NCBI GenBank assembly: GCA_950022655.1
Contig: OX465589.1
Span: 28,683,970 to 28,747,969, forward strand
DNA length: 64,000 nt
From: Alentia gelatinosa
Lineage: Eukaryota; Annelida; Polychaeta; Phyllodocida; Polynoidae
Direction of reading: 5' to 3'
Positions within the stretch are counted from its first letter, which is position 1, and each line of letters starts with the position of its first letter. The notes below the pieces were generated by a model that saw only the letters and a program-made list of their open reading frames with translations, ran no database searches and was not told the DNA's origin. The translations under genes were made by a program, and so were the position numbers. Below, piece after piece: positions 49,085 through 60,723 of the stretch.

Positions 49085-49915
49085 TTGTTTTGTAAACACA
49101 CGAGCAAAGACCCTAATGCCTGCATGAGGATATATAAATCTATGCTACTTCCAATTATAGACAAAGGTGTTATCTTATATGCAAATCGTGCAATGGGTGA
49201 TAGAACCAACTTACACGTTATTCAAAATCATGCCTTAAGAACTACAAACAAGGTGAATCCAAGAACTCCTATTACCGTAAATTCCCGCGTATAAGATACA
49301 TCTTATACGCAAACCAAACCCTAGTTGCGTCTTATAGGACTCGCCCAAACTCGGGGTGTGTCTTATACGCGGGTATTTCCCGAGGCCAATTGAGAATTTT
49401 GAGCGATTCCATTAGAAATGCCTTAAAATCAAAGGATTTTAATGTTTTGTTGTGATATTACTGCATATATAGTCTTATACGCAGGTTTTTACCCAAAACA
49501 CTCAACCCCCAGGTGCATCTTATAGGATTTCCCCAAAGTCAGGGCGCGTCTTAAACGCGAGATGCGTCTTATACGCGGGAATTTACGGTAGTGCTCTTCA
49601 TAGATCAACCCAATTACCTTACCTTGAAGACAATGAAACCTTTAAGTCACTCCAGAAGGACATTTTAAAAGATCAAATCCCAACATTGTAGGTGTAACTT
49701 ATGCTTAAATTATAACTTTTAAAGCTGTATTGCATTTTTCAGTACAGTAAATGGTTATTGTCAAACCAGGTCAAGTCATCACATGCTATATCATATTGTC
49801 TGTGCATACATTACAAAACCTCATGGTTATCTCGAATGGAAAATTATCAAGAAGGCATGTAAGTTGGGCCCACCTTGAAGCCAGCCTTCGGGCTTAGTGT
49901 GATCGTAGTGTAAAT
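49085..49915 (+). mobile_element. LINE 3' fragment (Jockey/CR1/L2-like), interrupted
   Basis: This is the end of a non-LTR retrotransposon reverse transcriptase. About 62 codons (49085-49272) carry the post-catalytic thumb-type pattern: IYKSMLLPIIDKGVILYAN, then VIQNHALR. In such elements this reads roughly LYKSLI.PI..YG..VW followed by IQN.ALR. The last ~33 codons resume after a 314-bp insertion, from 49591, and stop at TAG 49689-49691. The ~220-bp 3' UTR contains a short stem (AAGCC...GGCTT, about 49878-49894) and ends near TAAATAAAAG, as in CR1/L2/Jockey-type elements. The catalytic domain and endonuclease are absent (5' truncation), so it is inactive. The exact clade is uncertain. Confidence 0.75.
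49275..49588. mobile_element. 314-bp TA-flanked MITE inserted in the LINE
   Basis: The element is flanked by TA at 49273-49274 and 49589-49590. Its ends are a perfect 22-bp inverted repeat beginning CCGTAAATTCCCGCGTATAA, extended imperfectly inside. Internal and subterminal copies of (A/G)CGTCTTATACGCGGG-like boxes occur on both sides (near 49295, 49325, 49352, 49470, 49510, 49545 and 49565). Removing the element plus one TA restores the LINE frame, which proves insertion. A TA duplication fits Tc1/mariner/pogo-type transposition. No reading frame, so non-autonomous. Confidence 0.92.
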
Positions 49916-52471
49916 AAAAGTGTGTTTTTTTTTAAAAGTAGGGTGGAAAATCTAATAGACTGAAAATTTAAAAGGTGAATTTCCATGGAAAAAATTGAAA
50001 ACGCGTGGGGGAGGCGGAGGGGGGGGGGGGGGGGGTACCCACCAGCGTACAGGCATGCGTCATTCATAGATGGACGGATTAGGAGCAGCTTTGATTTGCT
50101 CAACTTCGTTCTCCACCGCTCAAAGCCAAACAAGCAGTTAGCCACATCGGGCTACTGGACTCAGTCCAATATTAACTCGCCCGACTCGGCTCAGAGCCAC
50201 TGTTCACAGCTGAGTGAATTTCTCAATCAGGCGGAGACTCGGACTGGTTTAGTTCAGCATAGATTGAGTAAACAGTTACTTTAACTGTTACTCTTAGGCA
50301 AAATGCTATTGATCCAAATGGAGTCCATTTTGATTTTCTCTATAACTTTTTTGATGTCCTGAGTTTAATAGTCAGCTATTTCCCTTTTCCATAAGTAGAT
50401 TCATGATTTGTTCACATTCGACAAAAATATTCCTCTTTACTGAAGGCAGTGGCGGATTACTGGGATACCGGTCAAGGTTCAGTAAAACTAGTTCGGGGTC
50501 ACTGATATCGGTGATGGCCACTTGATACTAGTTACTTCTATCAAAGTCAATTGATACAAATTGCTCCAGTGAACCTAAATTTGGTTCCCAGCAACTGCTC
50601 TTACAGGTTTCAGGTTTCTAGGAGCTAGTTTAGGTACGTAGCTTCTGATCCAAGGTGATCAGTTCTAACCACCATGAGAGAAAAATGTATGTTAATTCAC
50701 TTGGGTATGTTTTTTTTTATCAATAAGTGTCACAATCAAATGATACCCATGAGTTTGAAATACATCCAAATCACGTCCAAAGATACTAAATTAATTGGTC
50801 ATGTAGAGAGATGCCAATGAAGTATAGAAAAATGACATCTTTTCTCTCTATCTATAATATTAATTCTTAAAAGACAACTAGGAAACTGGAATCTCTTTCA
50901 TACATTACCGCGAGTAATTTGCTAATAATATATCATATATATTACGAATGGCTATGTTTTCAGTCTGCCTCTGATCCAAGTTTCCCTCTCACTCCCCGCC
51001 CAGTTCGGTTTCCGCTTCATTGCCTTTCACGTGAGCTGGCCTACTTCTTCCACATGTTATTTTGTGATTGGTTTTATGATCCGCCCTATTTTCCTCTTGT
51101 TATTTCTGAGCCCTTTACGTAAAAGCTAGTAGTAGTGCTCATGGTGAGTGGAACAGGTTCCATTCTGTTCAAAGCTGTATTCCAACTACATCTGTTCAAT
51201 GCGTACAAACACACATTTCTTCTTTCCATACCAATCATGCATTGGCAGAAAGTCAGTCATGGGCACATATCAGTGCCTAGTTCGCAGTTGCTTCAGTGGA
51301 TTATTATCCACTCGTAACTAGGTGTGCCCTACATCTTTTTCTCTGATTTGGTGACTAGACATATAATACCGTAGGTGTCCGACTAAAGATTCTGCTTACA
51401 AATCTGTTTACCAATATCTGGCTATGAACTAGTCCAAAAGAGTTGGTTCTCTGACTTCGCAATAGGTGGCTCCTGCTGTGATACCTACCCTATCTGAGTA
51501 GCTTTCATAATATGTAATCCTATATTTCATCTAAAGTAATTTCAAGCATTTGTCGATAAAAATATCGTTATAATTTTTTTTAATCAGTCTTTGTCTATAC
51601 TGTCTATGGAGAAGATGGCTTAAAAGTCTGGCCGCCAGGTATGTGCACAGTAATACACGGCACTTTATTGTTATAACGATTCCGAATGGGCATTTGCAAA
51701 CTGAAGGTAAATAATTAAATTTATCATGTAATCAATAGATTTCATCAATGATATATTATATATTGATTTCACATATCTATTCACACACCTGAGTGTACCA
51801 GCCAGGACCTAAGTGTTCAGGGAGTGTCTAGGTGCTACATTTCATACAAGTACCCCTCTGATTATGTGTCCTCTCTCTCTAAATGAATTGTGTAGCTCTA
51901 CAAGTCGTGAGGCTATCTTTGGGAGTCACGAATATCTGATCAAGTGACCGCTAATAGGAACCTGCACTCAACAGGTGAGAGATCTGAGTATGGACCTAGA
52001 ACACTACTACTTCCAGCCTCTCAGCGTGCAGTGTTTATTACCACCTTCATCGCTTGATGATTACTCTGAGAACAAATCTACACGTTTAATCACTTATTGT
52101 ATCCTTGAATATACAATAAGTATAAGTAGAGGGATATTTAGTTAAAGTAAGGAAAACTAGAATCTAATCGCAACTTATGTAAAACTAATCATGGACTTTG
52201 AACTATCATATAAACACTCACTATCTATATTTATTATTATTATGACTGCACTCTTCTATTTTAAGAAAGAAGATAAAAGAGTGCCAATCTTTTTTTTGTC
52301 AATATCAGAAGCTCTATCCATTCAAATTTTGGTAAGATAGTCTAAATTAACTCACAAATAAATTAGGGGCACGATTACTTCTGAGATATTTCAAGCCACA
52401 AATAAATAAATATACATATATTTACATATGTATATTTACAATGGCTGATCATCGGTGCAGAAACTTGCACC

Positions 52472-52777
52472 ATGACATATACAGGCCTAAGTCTTCGAAC
52501 AGTGACACTCTTGGTTTTGTTTGTTTTCCTCCTTAACTTAATTAGCATGCGTCACATCTGTGCATTTCCGTGTTCTGGTTTTAATGTACAATTAGTCGCG
52601 GTTCTTCCCCTTTGTAGACATGCTCAAGTCTTTGAGTATGAACTTTTAATTGATAAAATAGAATCTATCATGTATAGCCCTCTTCTGACGGGTCCGGGAA
52701 TCGGTATCCTGCCGAAGGCTAGGCGTCGGAGAGTGACTGCGGTACTGTCTGAAGTACAGACGATCCAAGCATGCTAG
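52472..52777 (+). CDS. Candidate secreted-peptide-like frame (unsupported)
   Basis: A 101-codon ATG frame in a fair initiation context (GCACCATGA). It opens with a hydrophobic segment (TVTLLVLFVFLLNLIS, residues ~10-25) that would serve as a signal peptide or membrane anchor. Near residue 80 the sequence GPGIGILPKARRRR ends in a run of basic residues, as at prohormone cleavage sites; a C-terminal Gly for amidation is not adjacent. No neuropeptide family was recognised, and there is no promoter, intron or polyadenylation evidence. Chance remains the simplest explanation. Confidence 0.18.
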   Translation: MTYTGLSLRTVTLLVLFVFLLNLISMRHICAFPCSGFNVQLVAVLPLCRHAQVFEYELLIDKIESIMYSPLLTGPGIGILPKARRRRVTAVLSEVQTIQAC

Positions 52778-53775
52778 AAATACTTTAGTTAGACTCGTCA
52801 ACACTGGCCTCTGAAAAGGGTAGAATCTCAACATGCTTCACAGTCGTATCCTTGTCGAGTTCAAGTGCACTTTGCAAGAAGACTTAACGTGATTCAACCT
52901 CAAGCGTGCGCTCCGCTAGGACAGACTTCATGCACTGATTACATGGCTAACTAAAATAGTCTGCGGAAACAGTAGAGCCACCTTGAGATACGTCTCGTCT
53001 TACTGATCATGAAGCCCCCCTCCCCCTCCTCTTATACATCTTGAGATCATCAGGTGTTTTCTCTGGTGAAATTTGCTGACGACAAAGATAAACTTATTGA
53101 GTTGTGACGAATACACTGTGTTCTGACTCAAGTGAAGTCGCCACCTTCCGTTCATTTACTTACTAGGACTTCGTAAGGTCAAACATCTCCGAGCTCCTTC
53201 TTACTGCTGATGTATTGCTATGTGTTGAGAAATTATTACTCCAGGACCGCTATTTCTAAAATGTGTTTGTTGTGGAGTGTGATTATTCTTGTTATTCCCG
53301 TTAAAAGTGATCGTGTTTACGTCATTTTCATTAACGAACCGATACCCGCAGCCGGCTACGAAATTAAGAAATATGCTACATGTTCCCACCTTTCACATAT
53401 TTATCAATCCTCAAATAAAGTTAGGTGCATGTTCATGTATATCCTTCAGTTTCTACACCACTGGTAAAATAAACAACAGAACGTACCACACTATACCGGT
53501 CTCTGGGTTCGTCCTGGGGTGAGTTAGGTTACCAATCATATCCTACAATGTGTTGTTGGTCTTCAGAAGTGTATTATGAAGGCTGGGGGAGGACTGAGGA
53601 GATAAGAGGCGAGGTAGGCTGGCTGACGGTATGCAGTGCTGGTATCTCGACCCACCTGTTTGATAAGGCTAATCACTATCAGGGTCAACCCACTCCTGAC
53701 CAGTCAGCTGATAGTCCTAAATTATAGCACAGGCTAGCTGATAGCCTCACAGGTCCTTTCATATATACATGTGTG

Positions 53776-53879
53776 CAGGAAAACCCCGTTAGGTGGACCA
53801 TCCACCGTTCCAGACGTGCGTGGTCCGTGTAGCGGGGGTGGTCTGCTTGGCGGGGTGGTCGACTAACAGGGATCTACTG
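53776..53879. mobile_element. Short inverted-repeat element, CAGTAGAACCCC family
   Basis: The left end reads CAGGAAAACCCCGTTAGGTG and GACCATCCA; the right end reads GGGGTGGTCGACTAACAGGG and ATCTACTG, followed by TA. The ends pair imperfectly and enclose further GTGGTC boxes. It is 104 bp long, non-coding and similar to the elements at 19462 and 54659. Confidence 0.6.
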
Positions 53880-54658
53880 TAGTTGGAAATCCCCAATTCG
53901 CGTATCAGTCTATTTTTACTTGAGTGTATGTGTGCCACTATACTTAGTATACAGATTTACTCACAGATAACTGTAATTGTTTTTAAGTGAAGATCAAATA
54001 TACTTTATCGTCTAATATGTAACCTCAATGTGAAACTATCTTGAAATGACCTTGACATTTGTGATTCGTGGACTGGTGTGTACAGCATTTCCCTGAAATG
54101 TTCTATTCAAATATTATTTGATACACATAAGTAGATCTATAAATCATATATAGAAGAGTCAGTGAAGTTTGCCTAGATAAATTATCTACTGCAATACCAA
54201 TAATTTTTTAGTTGTGTATAGCACCATCAACCAACATACTAAAACATTTCCTACTATATGGTAAGATACTTTTATGCAATCAATGTAAGTAAATAAAGAT
54301 TTGCGCTTGTCATAATCTAAAGACATATAGGCAAGTGCGAAAATTCAATCACTAAATTTAAAATGCCTACTTATCTGTAGGAGAACCAGGTTCAATGACC
54401 CATGTGCGATAAAGTTTAAACTTTGCAATTTTATGGCGCAATAAACGGGTGGAACATGTATAAGCAATCACCGTATGAAGTACAATGGACTTGGGCCTAT
54501 TGATACAGTCTCAATAATGATGACTGATGACGTTAATCCAGGTTCCTGATAACTAGCGTCACCTGAGTGTGAGCAGGGCCGACCTACATTAAACTTCTTA
54601 TCTTAAAATCAACAAGCCTCATGGGAAATATATGTATAAGACAATCCACACTATTTTA

Positions 54659-54728
54659 GTTCCATACAAAATTGGTCTGCTTAATTGGATGATCCCCTTT
54701 ATGGGGTGGTCCACTAACGGGTTCTACT
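54659..54728. mobile_element. Short element of the CAGTAGAACCCC family
   Basis: The left half (AGTTCCATACAAAATTGGTC, TGCTTAATTGGATGATCCCC) is an imperfect complement of the right half (ATGGGGTGGTCCACTAACGG, GTTCTACTA). TA repeats follow directly and hide the target duplication. Confidence 0.55.
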
Positions 54729-57274
54729 ATATATATATACTCATGGGCATATAGGTTTATATTCTTTGGATGTTAACCAGACCTAATAACGAATAATGCT
54801 CTGATGTGGAAACGTTGTGATCAGATTAATATCAAATATTCCCTTATCTAATCAGCAAAAAAGGGGAGGGAATTTCAGAAACACTCTTATTATCATTTTT
54901 TCCCCAGAAATATATTCTAGGAAGCAATTTATCAATATGAGAAAGTGCTAGCCATTCAAATATTGATGATTTCATGGGCGTTACCCTTGACTGACCTTCC
55001 ACTCTCCTTACCACTACCCCTGCCCTTACAGCAACCCCGCATTTAGTAATCTTCAGCCTGTAAGAAATGCTTCATATAACAAAGTATTTGCGCCAATATT
55101 TTCCGCTTATGAATGTTCATCATGAAAGACTTCAGCAAGTCGAGCTTCAACCGCGCGCAAGGTCATGATGGATGAATGAACTACGTAATTTAGTCCTCTG
55201 CAGGTCGTGATGTTATAAATTAGAAGCTACGGCAGTACATCTATATGATATATGATATATATGAATTACGTGTTATTTTTAGAGCTAACCCTCTTTACCA
55301 CACCCAGTGCCTGACGAGTAATAACACCCTGGGTTACGGAGAGCACTAATCTCATTTAACAGATGGCCAATTCAGCCTCTCATTTCGAAACACCGTGTAT
55401 TTATGTCGTTGCATGTTTTTTTCACTGCCATGTCCTGATGACCTACTGTGATCTCAGTGACTTGGACGTCTACTACTGTTAATACAGACAGCACACTGTC
55501 GGCCACGTGAGGGTTCCATATGTTCTCCTACTGGAGTTACACACAGTACACATACAGGCAGTTCTCATCCAGCTCACCCTCAAGTGCATCTTCCACTTCG
55601 ACTCCAAGATTATTTATCAGAACAGACACACGATCCTGCTTATTTTTTCTTTTCTCCTTTCATCACAATCTTGAGATATTTATGTGTGTGTGTTTGAGGG
55701 GGGAGGGGATGTAGTTGACATTCTTCCAATGACAGACACTTCTCTGAATTACTGTTCTTTTCACATAGCCTTTGGCCAGATTGGTTTTATGATCAAAGAA
55801 ACAAGTACAAAGTACAAGTACTAAACAGTCAAAATATCTTTGCTTCTCGTCATTTCATAAAGCAACATTTTCTTTGTCAAATCAAAGAAACAGCAGTCAA
55901 TCATGGCCCGCGTCTGGGTACAAAACCATGGACAACGTGTCTGGCTATATTTTATCCAGAGGTCCTGTAATGATTAGACAGTTCAGCCTTCAGTATCCCC
56001 CTCCTATATCAGACAGATTACACAGATTGGCCAGTAATATGCCCTCATTTTGGCCCCATTTACATCAGCCTGCCACACTAACACAATCTGGTGACAAACT
56101 CTCTCGGTTGAAGCCTATATCAAAAGTTATAGCACAAATACGTTTCTACCTTTCTGTATATTTCTGTTCGTTTCACCAATAAGAGCTACACGAGGTGGCA
56201 GCATTGTAGGTGAAATGAACGTATAGGCCAATAAACTAGCAGGCAGTATCAGGCACAAGATCGTCGAGGCTCGACGTTGAGTATGTAAGTGGGAAGCCTG
56301 TGTGGGGAAGGGGTTGGTGGACGAGGCCAGCGAAAAGAGGTCAAGTGACATTCCTGGAGTGAAGCCTATGTGACACACAATACCAAAGGATCCAATCCAG
56401 ACATGTATGGAAATGTCGGCGAGTGAGACCCGGGGGAGGTGTCGCTTATTTGCATTGGTTAACTGACCTTTTTACTAGCGCACACATTGTATCTGTGTTT
56501 GCTGCAGGTGAAGCAGCGAGATTCTTCATTAAAATCACTCCATTTGAGGGGAGAAGCTATTCATGAAGAACCATTTCACCAATCCAAGTATAGCAAGATT
56601 GTCAGTATAAAGCTAAGGCTGAACGAATGAAAATGTGGTTATTTAAAATCTCAATTAATTACGTTTTAAATTCTTGGAGGAAAAAAAACCTCGTGAGTTC
56701 ATGACCATTTTAATTACATCCTGGAAGAGTAAGTGGATGGGCATGCCTTAAACTTGCACGAGTGTCTGTCATGCCTGTTGGGTGTGGGCCAGTGAGCTGT
56801 CACACGGCAAAGAGTTTAGGTTCCCTTCTCTATCTCAGCCACGAGAAGGTTGACGGCGCACATCCGTCTTTAAAACGTTAAATATGTGTATACACTCATT
56901 CTTAAAATGTTGAATACATGTATGCACTCGTCTAAAAACGTGAAATATCTTTGCGCAACCGTCATTAGAATGCCAAATATGTGTACATACCAGGCCTTAT
57001 ACATCAAATACTCGTACACAGGCCTGCCTTTATTACTCCCTATCATTTCTGGTATTTGCTAAAGATGCTGCCCTCATCTCATCTCATGTGTACATTTCTC
57101 TGCCAATCTGACTCGCCAGAGTCACACATGTATTCAATTGAACTTTGTTGATATCTGGAAATGTGTGTAACGAATATGTCACGGCATATAAAACCTGCTA
57201 ATACAGCAGACTGCCTGTGTAACTTTCACGAAAATAATTTTTTTTTAAAGAAGTGACAGGGTAGGATAAAATCT

Positions 57275-57663
57275 AAACGTCACTCTAATTTCATATGATT
57301 GTTTACATGGCGTTTGTTGTCTTCTGCTACAGATAGGTACACGGTCATCTCGGACCCCTTTTTGTGCGGTCATCTCGGCCCCCTCGCGGCCGCATTTCGC
57401 ACTCCCGCTTTCGCGGGTTAAGGATAGGGTTAATGTCAGGGAAATGGTTAGGGTTAGGGAAAGGGTTAGGGTTAGGGTTAGGGTTAAGGTTTGGGATAGG
57501 GGGACCCGAGGTGCCGATAGGTCCGAAGTGCCGTAGGGGGTCCGAGATGCCAAAGGGGCCGAGACATCAGAGGAATCTACAGATATCACTCAGCTCTGCT
57601 TCGTGAAATTCCACGAAGATAACTCACACCATATAAACAATCATATGAAATTGCATGACGTTT
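57275..57663. mobile_element. Inverted-repeat element carrying telomere-like repeats
   Basis: Terminal arms 57275-57312 and 57627-57663 are 37-38-bp inverted repeats with about seven mismatches; the core AATTTCATATGATTGTTTA is nearly perfect. Inside lies a GC-rich inverted motif (CGGTCATCTCGGACCCC against GGGTCCGAGATGCC) that brackets the telomere-like tract at 57447-57489. A small hairpin (CTTCGTG...CACGAAG) sits near the right arm. No coding capacity and no clear target duplication. Confidence 0.75.
57420..57500 (+). repeat. Interstitial telomere-like (TTAGGG)n tract
   Basis: Several perfect TTAGGG units occur at 57447-57489 (GGTTAGGGTTAGGG, an AAGGG variant, then four more units), flanked by decayed GGGTTAA, GGTTTGGGATAGGG variants. 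TTAGGG is the telomere repeat of most animals, including molluscs. Confidence 0.9.
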
Positions 57664-57958
57664 CTTGATATTCTCCATTTAAATGTGCCAGTCTGCTCGC
57701 ACTATCTAAGGGGAGGCCGCTATCTGAGAGCTACTCATCATAAGTACAACTAATGTCCGCAGGATCTATAGGAGGTAGGGATGGGGAGTAAAATATTTCC
57801 GAAGTTCTGAGAACATACTTTAAGTCTTGTTCACATGCAGCTCGACAGAGAAGGAGATAACATAACTTCATGAAGGAGTCACAATAATAAGGTGGACTGT
57901 ACTCGTGCAGATATCGAGCCAGCCTCATTCCCACGCCCTCTCTATAGACCTAAATACT
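57664..57958. other. Unique spacer before the SINE
   Basis: No feature recognised except the left copy of the SINE target duplication at 57948-57958. Confidence 0.5.
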
Positions 57959-58128
57959 TAGGGTGGAAGGACAGCGTAGTCGGAAGCATGCTGGCCTGTG
58001 AATCGCAAGGTCCGGGGTTTCAGGCTCAGCCGTGCCGCTGTGGTTTCGGCCTGTCTGTCAGCCTCATCTTATAAGCTTTAATCTCACCATGATATGACTG
58101 ACTGTCATAAAACACCATCAATCCACCA
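57959..58128 (+). mobile_element. tRNA-derived SINE family 2, intact with target duplications
   Basis: ACCTAAATACT at 57948-57958 is repeated perfectly at 58129-58139. The 170-bp insert starts with a tRNA-like region: GCGTAGTCGGAAGCATGC as A-box region and GGGGTTTCAGGCTC as B-box, about 35 bases apart. A unique body follows (GGCCTGTCTGTCAGCCTCAT), then an A-rich tail AAAACACCATCAATCCACC. This is a Pol III-transcribed retroposon mobilised by a LINE. It differs from family 1 in body and orientation. Perfect duplications point to recent insertion. Confidence 0.85.
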
Positions 58129-58139
58129 ACCTAAATACT

Positions 58140-58814
58140 GACAGATAAGTTGACAGTTAATTCCCACCTAACAGCTATACTGTGTTCTCGACAGGCAGCG
58201 ATCAACTCAATTGTGTGATCTATCTTCTATGAGTGATTACCATTCAATTGAAGGTCTGCTGATTATTGGGTCAGCTAAAACAGCGTCGATCACTGGGGGT
58301 GAGAGTGGGTGGAATAAACTCTCGCATTGTATGGGGAGACTGGGTGTTCCTCCTGAATAATATGTTCAATAAATTAGTTAATCTGGAAAGGGACACTAAG
58401 GCTTTTAACTGATGGATCTCGACAATATATGCCTCATTCTCAAATATCTCAAACCGAACATAACTTCAAATGCGTCATGGTTACAGTGGTTAGGTGCAGT
58501 TCTAATAACTGCCACTCAAGGTTGCATCGCTTAGGGAGAAGGACGTCGCCACGTCTAGTATTGATAACTTCAAATGAGGATTTTGTCTTTAAGCTGTCTC
58601 CAGTGGCACTGTTTTGTTTTCGAGCATCTGCTACTCGTTTGGTGCACTTTGACTCCCTACAACATTGTATGGTAATAAGAGTTATCAGGTTATACAAAAG
58701 AAAGCTATGGGAATCAAGGTCAATGGATGATACTTAAAAACGGAAAAAAAAGCAAATGTGTGTGAGAATTCTTTTTGTTTCCGTAATCTACATCCAGCTG
58801 CGACTGTAAGTGAA
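58140..58814. other. Unique spacer
   Basis: Two overlapping opposite-strand frames (58429-58737 and 58449-58697) show no domain. Nothing else recognised between the SINE and the 4-kb transposon. Confidence 0.4.
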
Positions 58815-60261
58815 CACAAACAGGGGTCATACAGCCATTTCATGAAAAAAATAAAGGTTTAAAGGCCCTCTTTGAAAAAATAAAGGCTCTCAGCGGAAAA
58901 TTAAAGGTTTTAATATTGATAAATAAGTCCATTTGTATGCAATAATATTGTGGTGAGCTGTCCAGAGGGTGTGCCTCTGACACCCCGAAGGCACCTCCGG
59001 ACATCGGGAGAGGGCTCCAGAGTGTTGTGTCGGTTACACTCTGTGAGCCAACCAGGTGGTGCCATGGTCACAACAGTGATGTCAGAGGGTTTCCAGACAG
59101 CTGACCATAACAGTCTCTGTATACCCTCTGGACATCAGTCTGTCTCTAGATTAGGTAGACACATATTATACATGATTCCCACAGTGTTCCTGATTAAAAA
59201 ATTCTTTTAATCTTCCATTATTTGTCCAAGTCATTTCCTAGATTTCCAGGTATCTTGTGAGACCTATGATGGAAATTAAAAAAACATGCCTTCACATCAT
59301 CCATCATAGGCTTTTGTATATAACTGTCTTTATCAGGTATGATAATGGCTTCTTTTTCTTTTTTAAAATTAGATGAATGGGCAGCATTCTCGTGGCTGGC
59401 ATAAAGGTTTGCAGTGCAGGCTGGGGCAGTCCTCTTGTTGGGGCCCAGGGGGCAAAGTCCCACAAGCTAGAATTTGAGCTATTTCTAGTGATTTTGTCAT
59501 TTCTAAGTGTTCTAAGTGTTCCCTTTTGACTAATTTCAATGATGGAAATGTGCACAAGTTAAAAAATGTAGCCATCTAGACCGAGTAACAGACCTCCAAA
59601 CATTTTCTCACCAGATCTACACTTATCTCAAGAAAGGCCCTGGTGGCTGAAAAATCAGAGAAATTTGCTGACAGACTATCATGCCTGCTTTGTTCTGGGA
59701 TCTTTGAAGAAAATGAAGATTTATAGGCTCTGGCAGAATCCCTGATCATAACTATCATAACTTGTATGCCTATGAAACTTTTGAAGTTGGCAATCCTATC
59801 TTGCTGGTTTTTTATTTTGTTTTATTGGATTCAATCATATGTAATAAACATATTATGAGGATGCAGAGATGGGACCAGGAAATCAGAAAAAAAACTAATA
59901 AAAATTCAGTTTTAGGCCTTAACAAGACCCCAAAATAGTGCCTTATTTGGGGGTCCAGGGGGCTTATCCCCCTGTAAGCTTCTGCATTTTGAGATAGTCT
60001 ATGTGAATTCCTGGCCTCAGCTGAAAGCTATAATTGTCAGAATTGTGAAAATATTGCTCACCATCTTTCAGGTATTCACTTTGAACCCCCACCCTTAAAT
60101 ACAAATTTTCCTCAGAATTACATCAATCTTATGAATAACCATAAAAATCCTGAATATCTGAAATATTCAGGAAAGTCTTATGCCTGAGGATGTCTGGTTG
60201 TAATTATCAGATTTAAGATATGGCATAAAAAACCCTTTTGACAAAGCCCCCCCCCCCTAAA

Positions 60262-60723
60262 AAAATCATGCTAAATTAATCAGCCTTATTTGTATCTTTC
60301 TCTCTGAGGTCTCAGGGGGTGTTTCAGATTTAGTATAAAAATACTGACTCCTCTGATTACTTTTTCTAGTTACCTCACAGATATATTAACACCTTAAGGT
60401 GGGTGCCCAATGCCTCCCATACCAGACAAAAAAATATCTGTGTTGGAAAGTCTGTCAGAATGTGTTGTAAAGCCTTGTTGGAGTGTGGCGATAAAAATCA
60501 TGCTAAATTGATCAGCCTTATTTGTATCTTTCTCTCTGAGGTCTCAGGGGGTGTTTCAGATTTAGTATAAAAATACTGACTCCTCTGATTACTTTTTCTA
60601 GTTACCTCACAGATATATTAACACCTTAAGGTGGGTGCCCAATGCCTCCCATATCAGACAAAAAAATATCTGTGTTGGAAAGTCTGTCAGAATGTGTCGT
60701 AAAGCCTTGTTGGAGTGTGGCGC
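60262..60723 (+). repeat. Recent tandem duplication, 232-bp unit
   Basis: AAAATCATGCTAAATT(A/G)AT begins both units (offset exactly 232 bp) and each ends CCTTGTTGGAGTGTGGCG. Only a handful of substitutions separate them (for example ATACCAG/ATATCAG and TGTTGTAAAG/TGTCGTAAAG). It lies inside the 4-kb transposon. Confidence 0.93.

Larger units (their letters stand above)
49916..57274. other. Gene-free stretch with scattered MITEs
   Basis: No host exon could be named. It includes a poly-G run at about 50020-50034, an AT palindrome near 52410-52432 (TATACATATATTTACATATG), a short (TA)n at 54730, and two CAGTAGAACC-family elements plus one signal-peptide-like frame listed separately. Minus-strand frames at 56127-56378 and elsewhere show no recognised domain. 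Confidence 0.4.

Noticed and set aside
57418..57500. A true chromosome end
   Set aside because: TTAGGG units are few, imperfect and followed by 6.5 kb of ordinary sequence, so the tract is interstitial.
59218..59758. Transposase remnant on the minus strand of the 4-kb element
   Set aside because: Short frames contain scattered Cys and His, but I could not place a BED finger, a DDE motif or any dimerisation domain with confidence.
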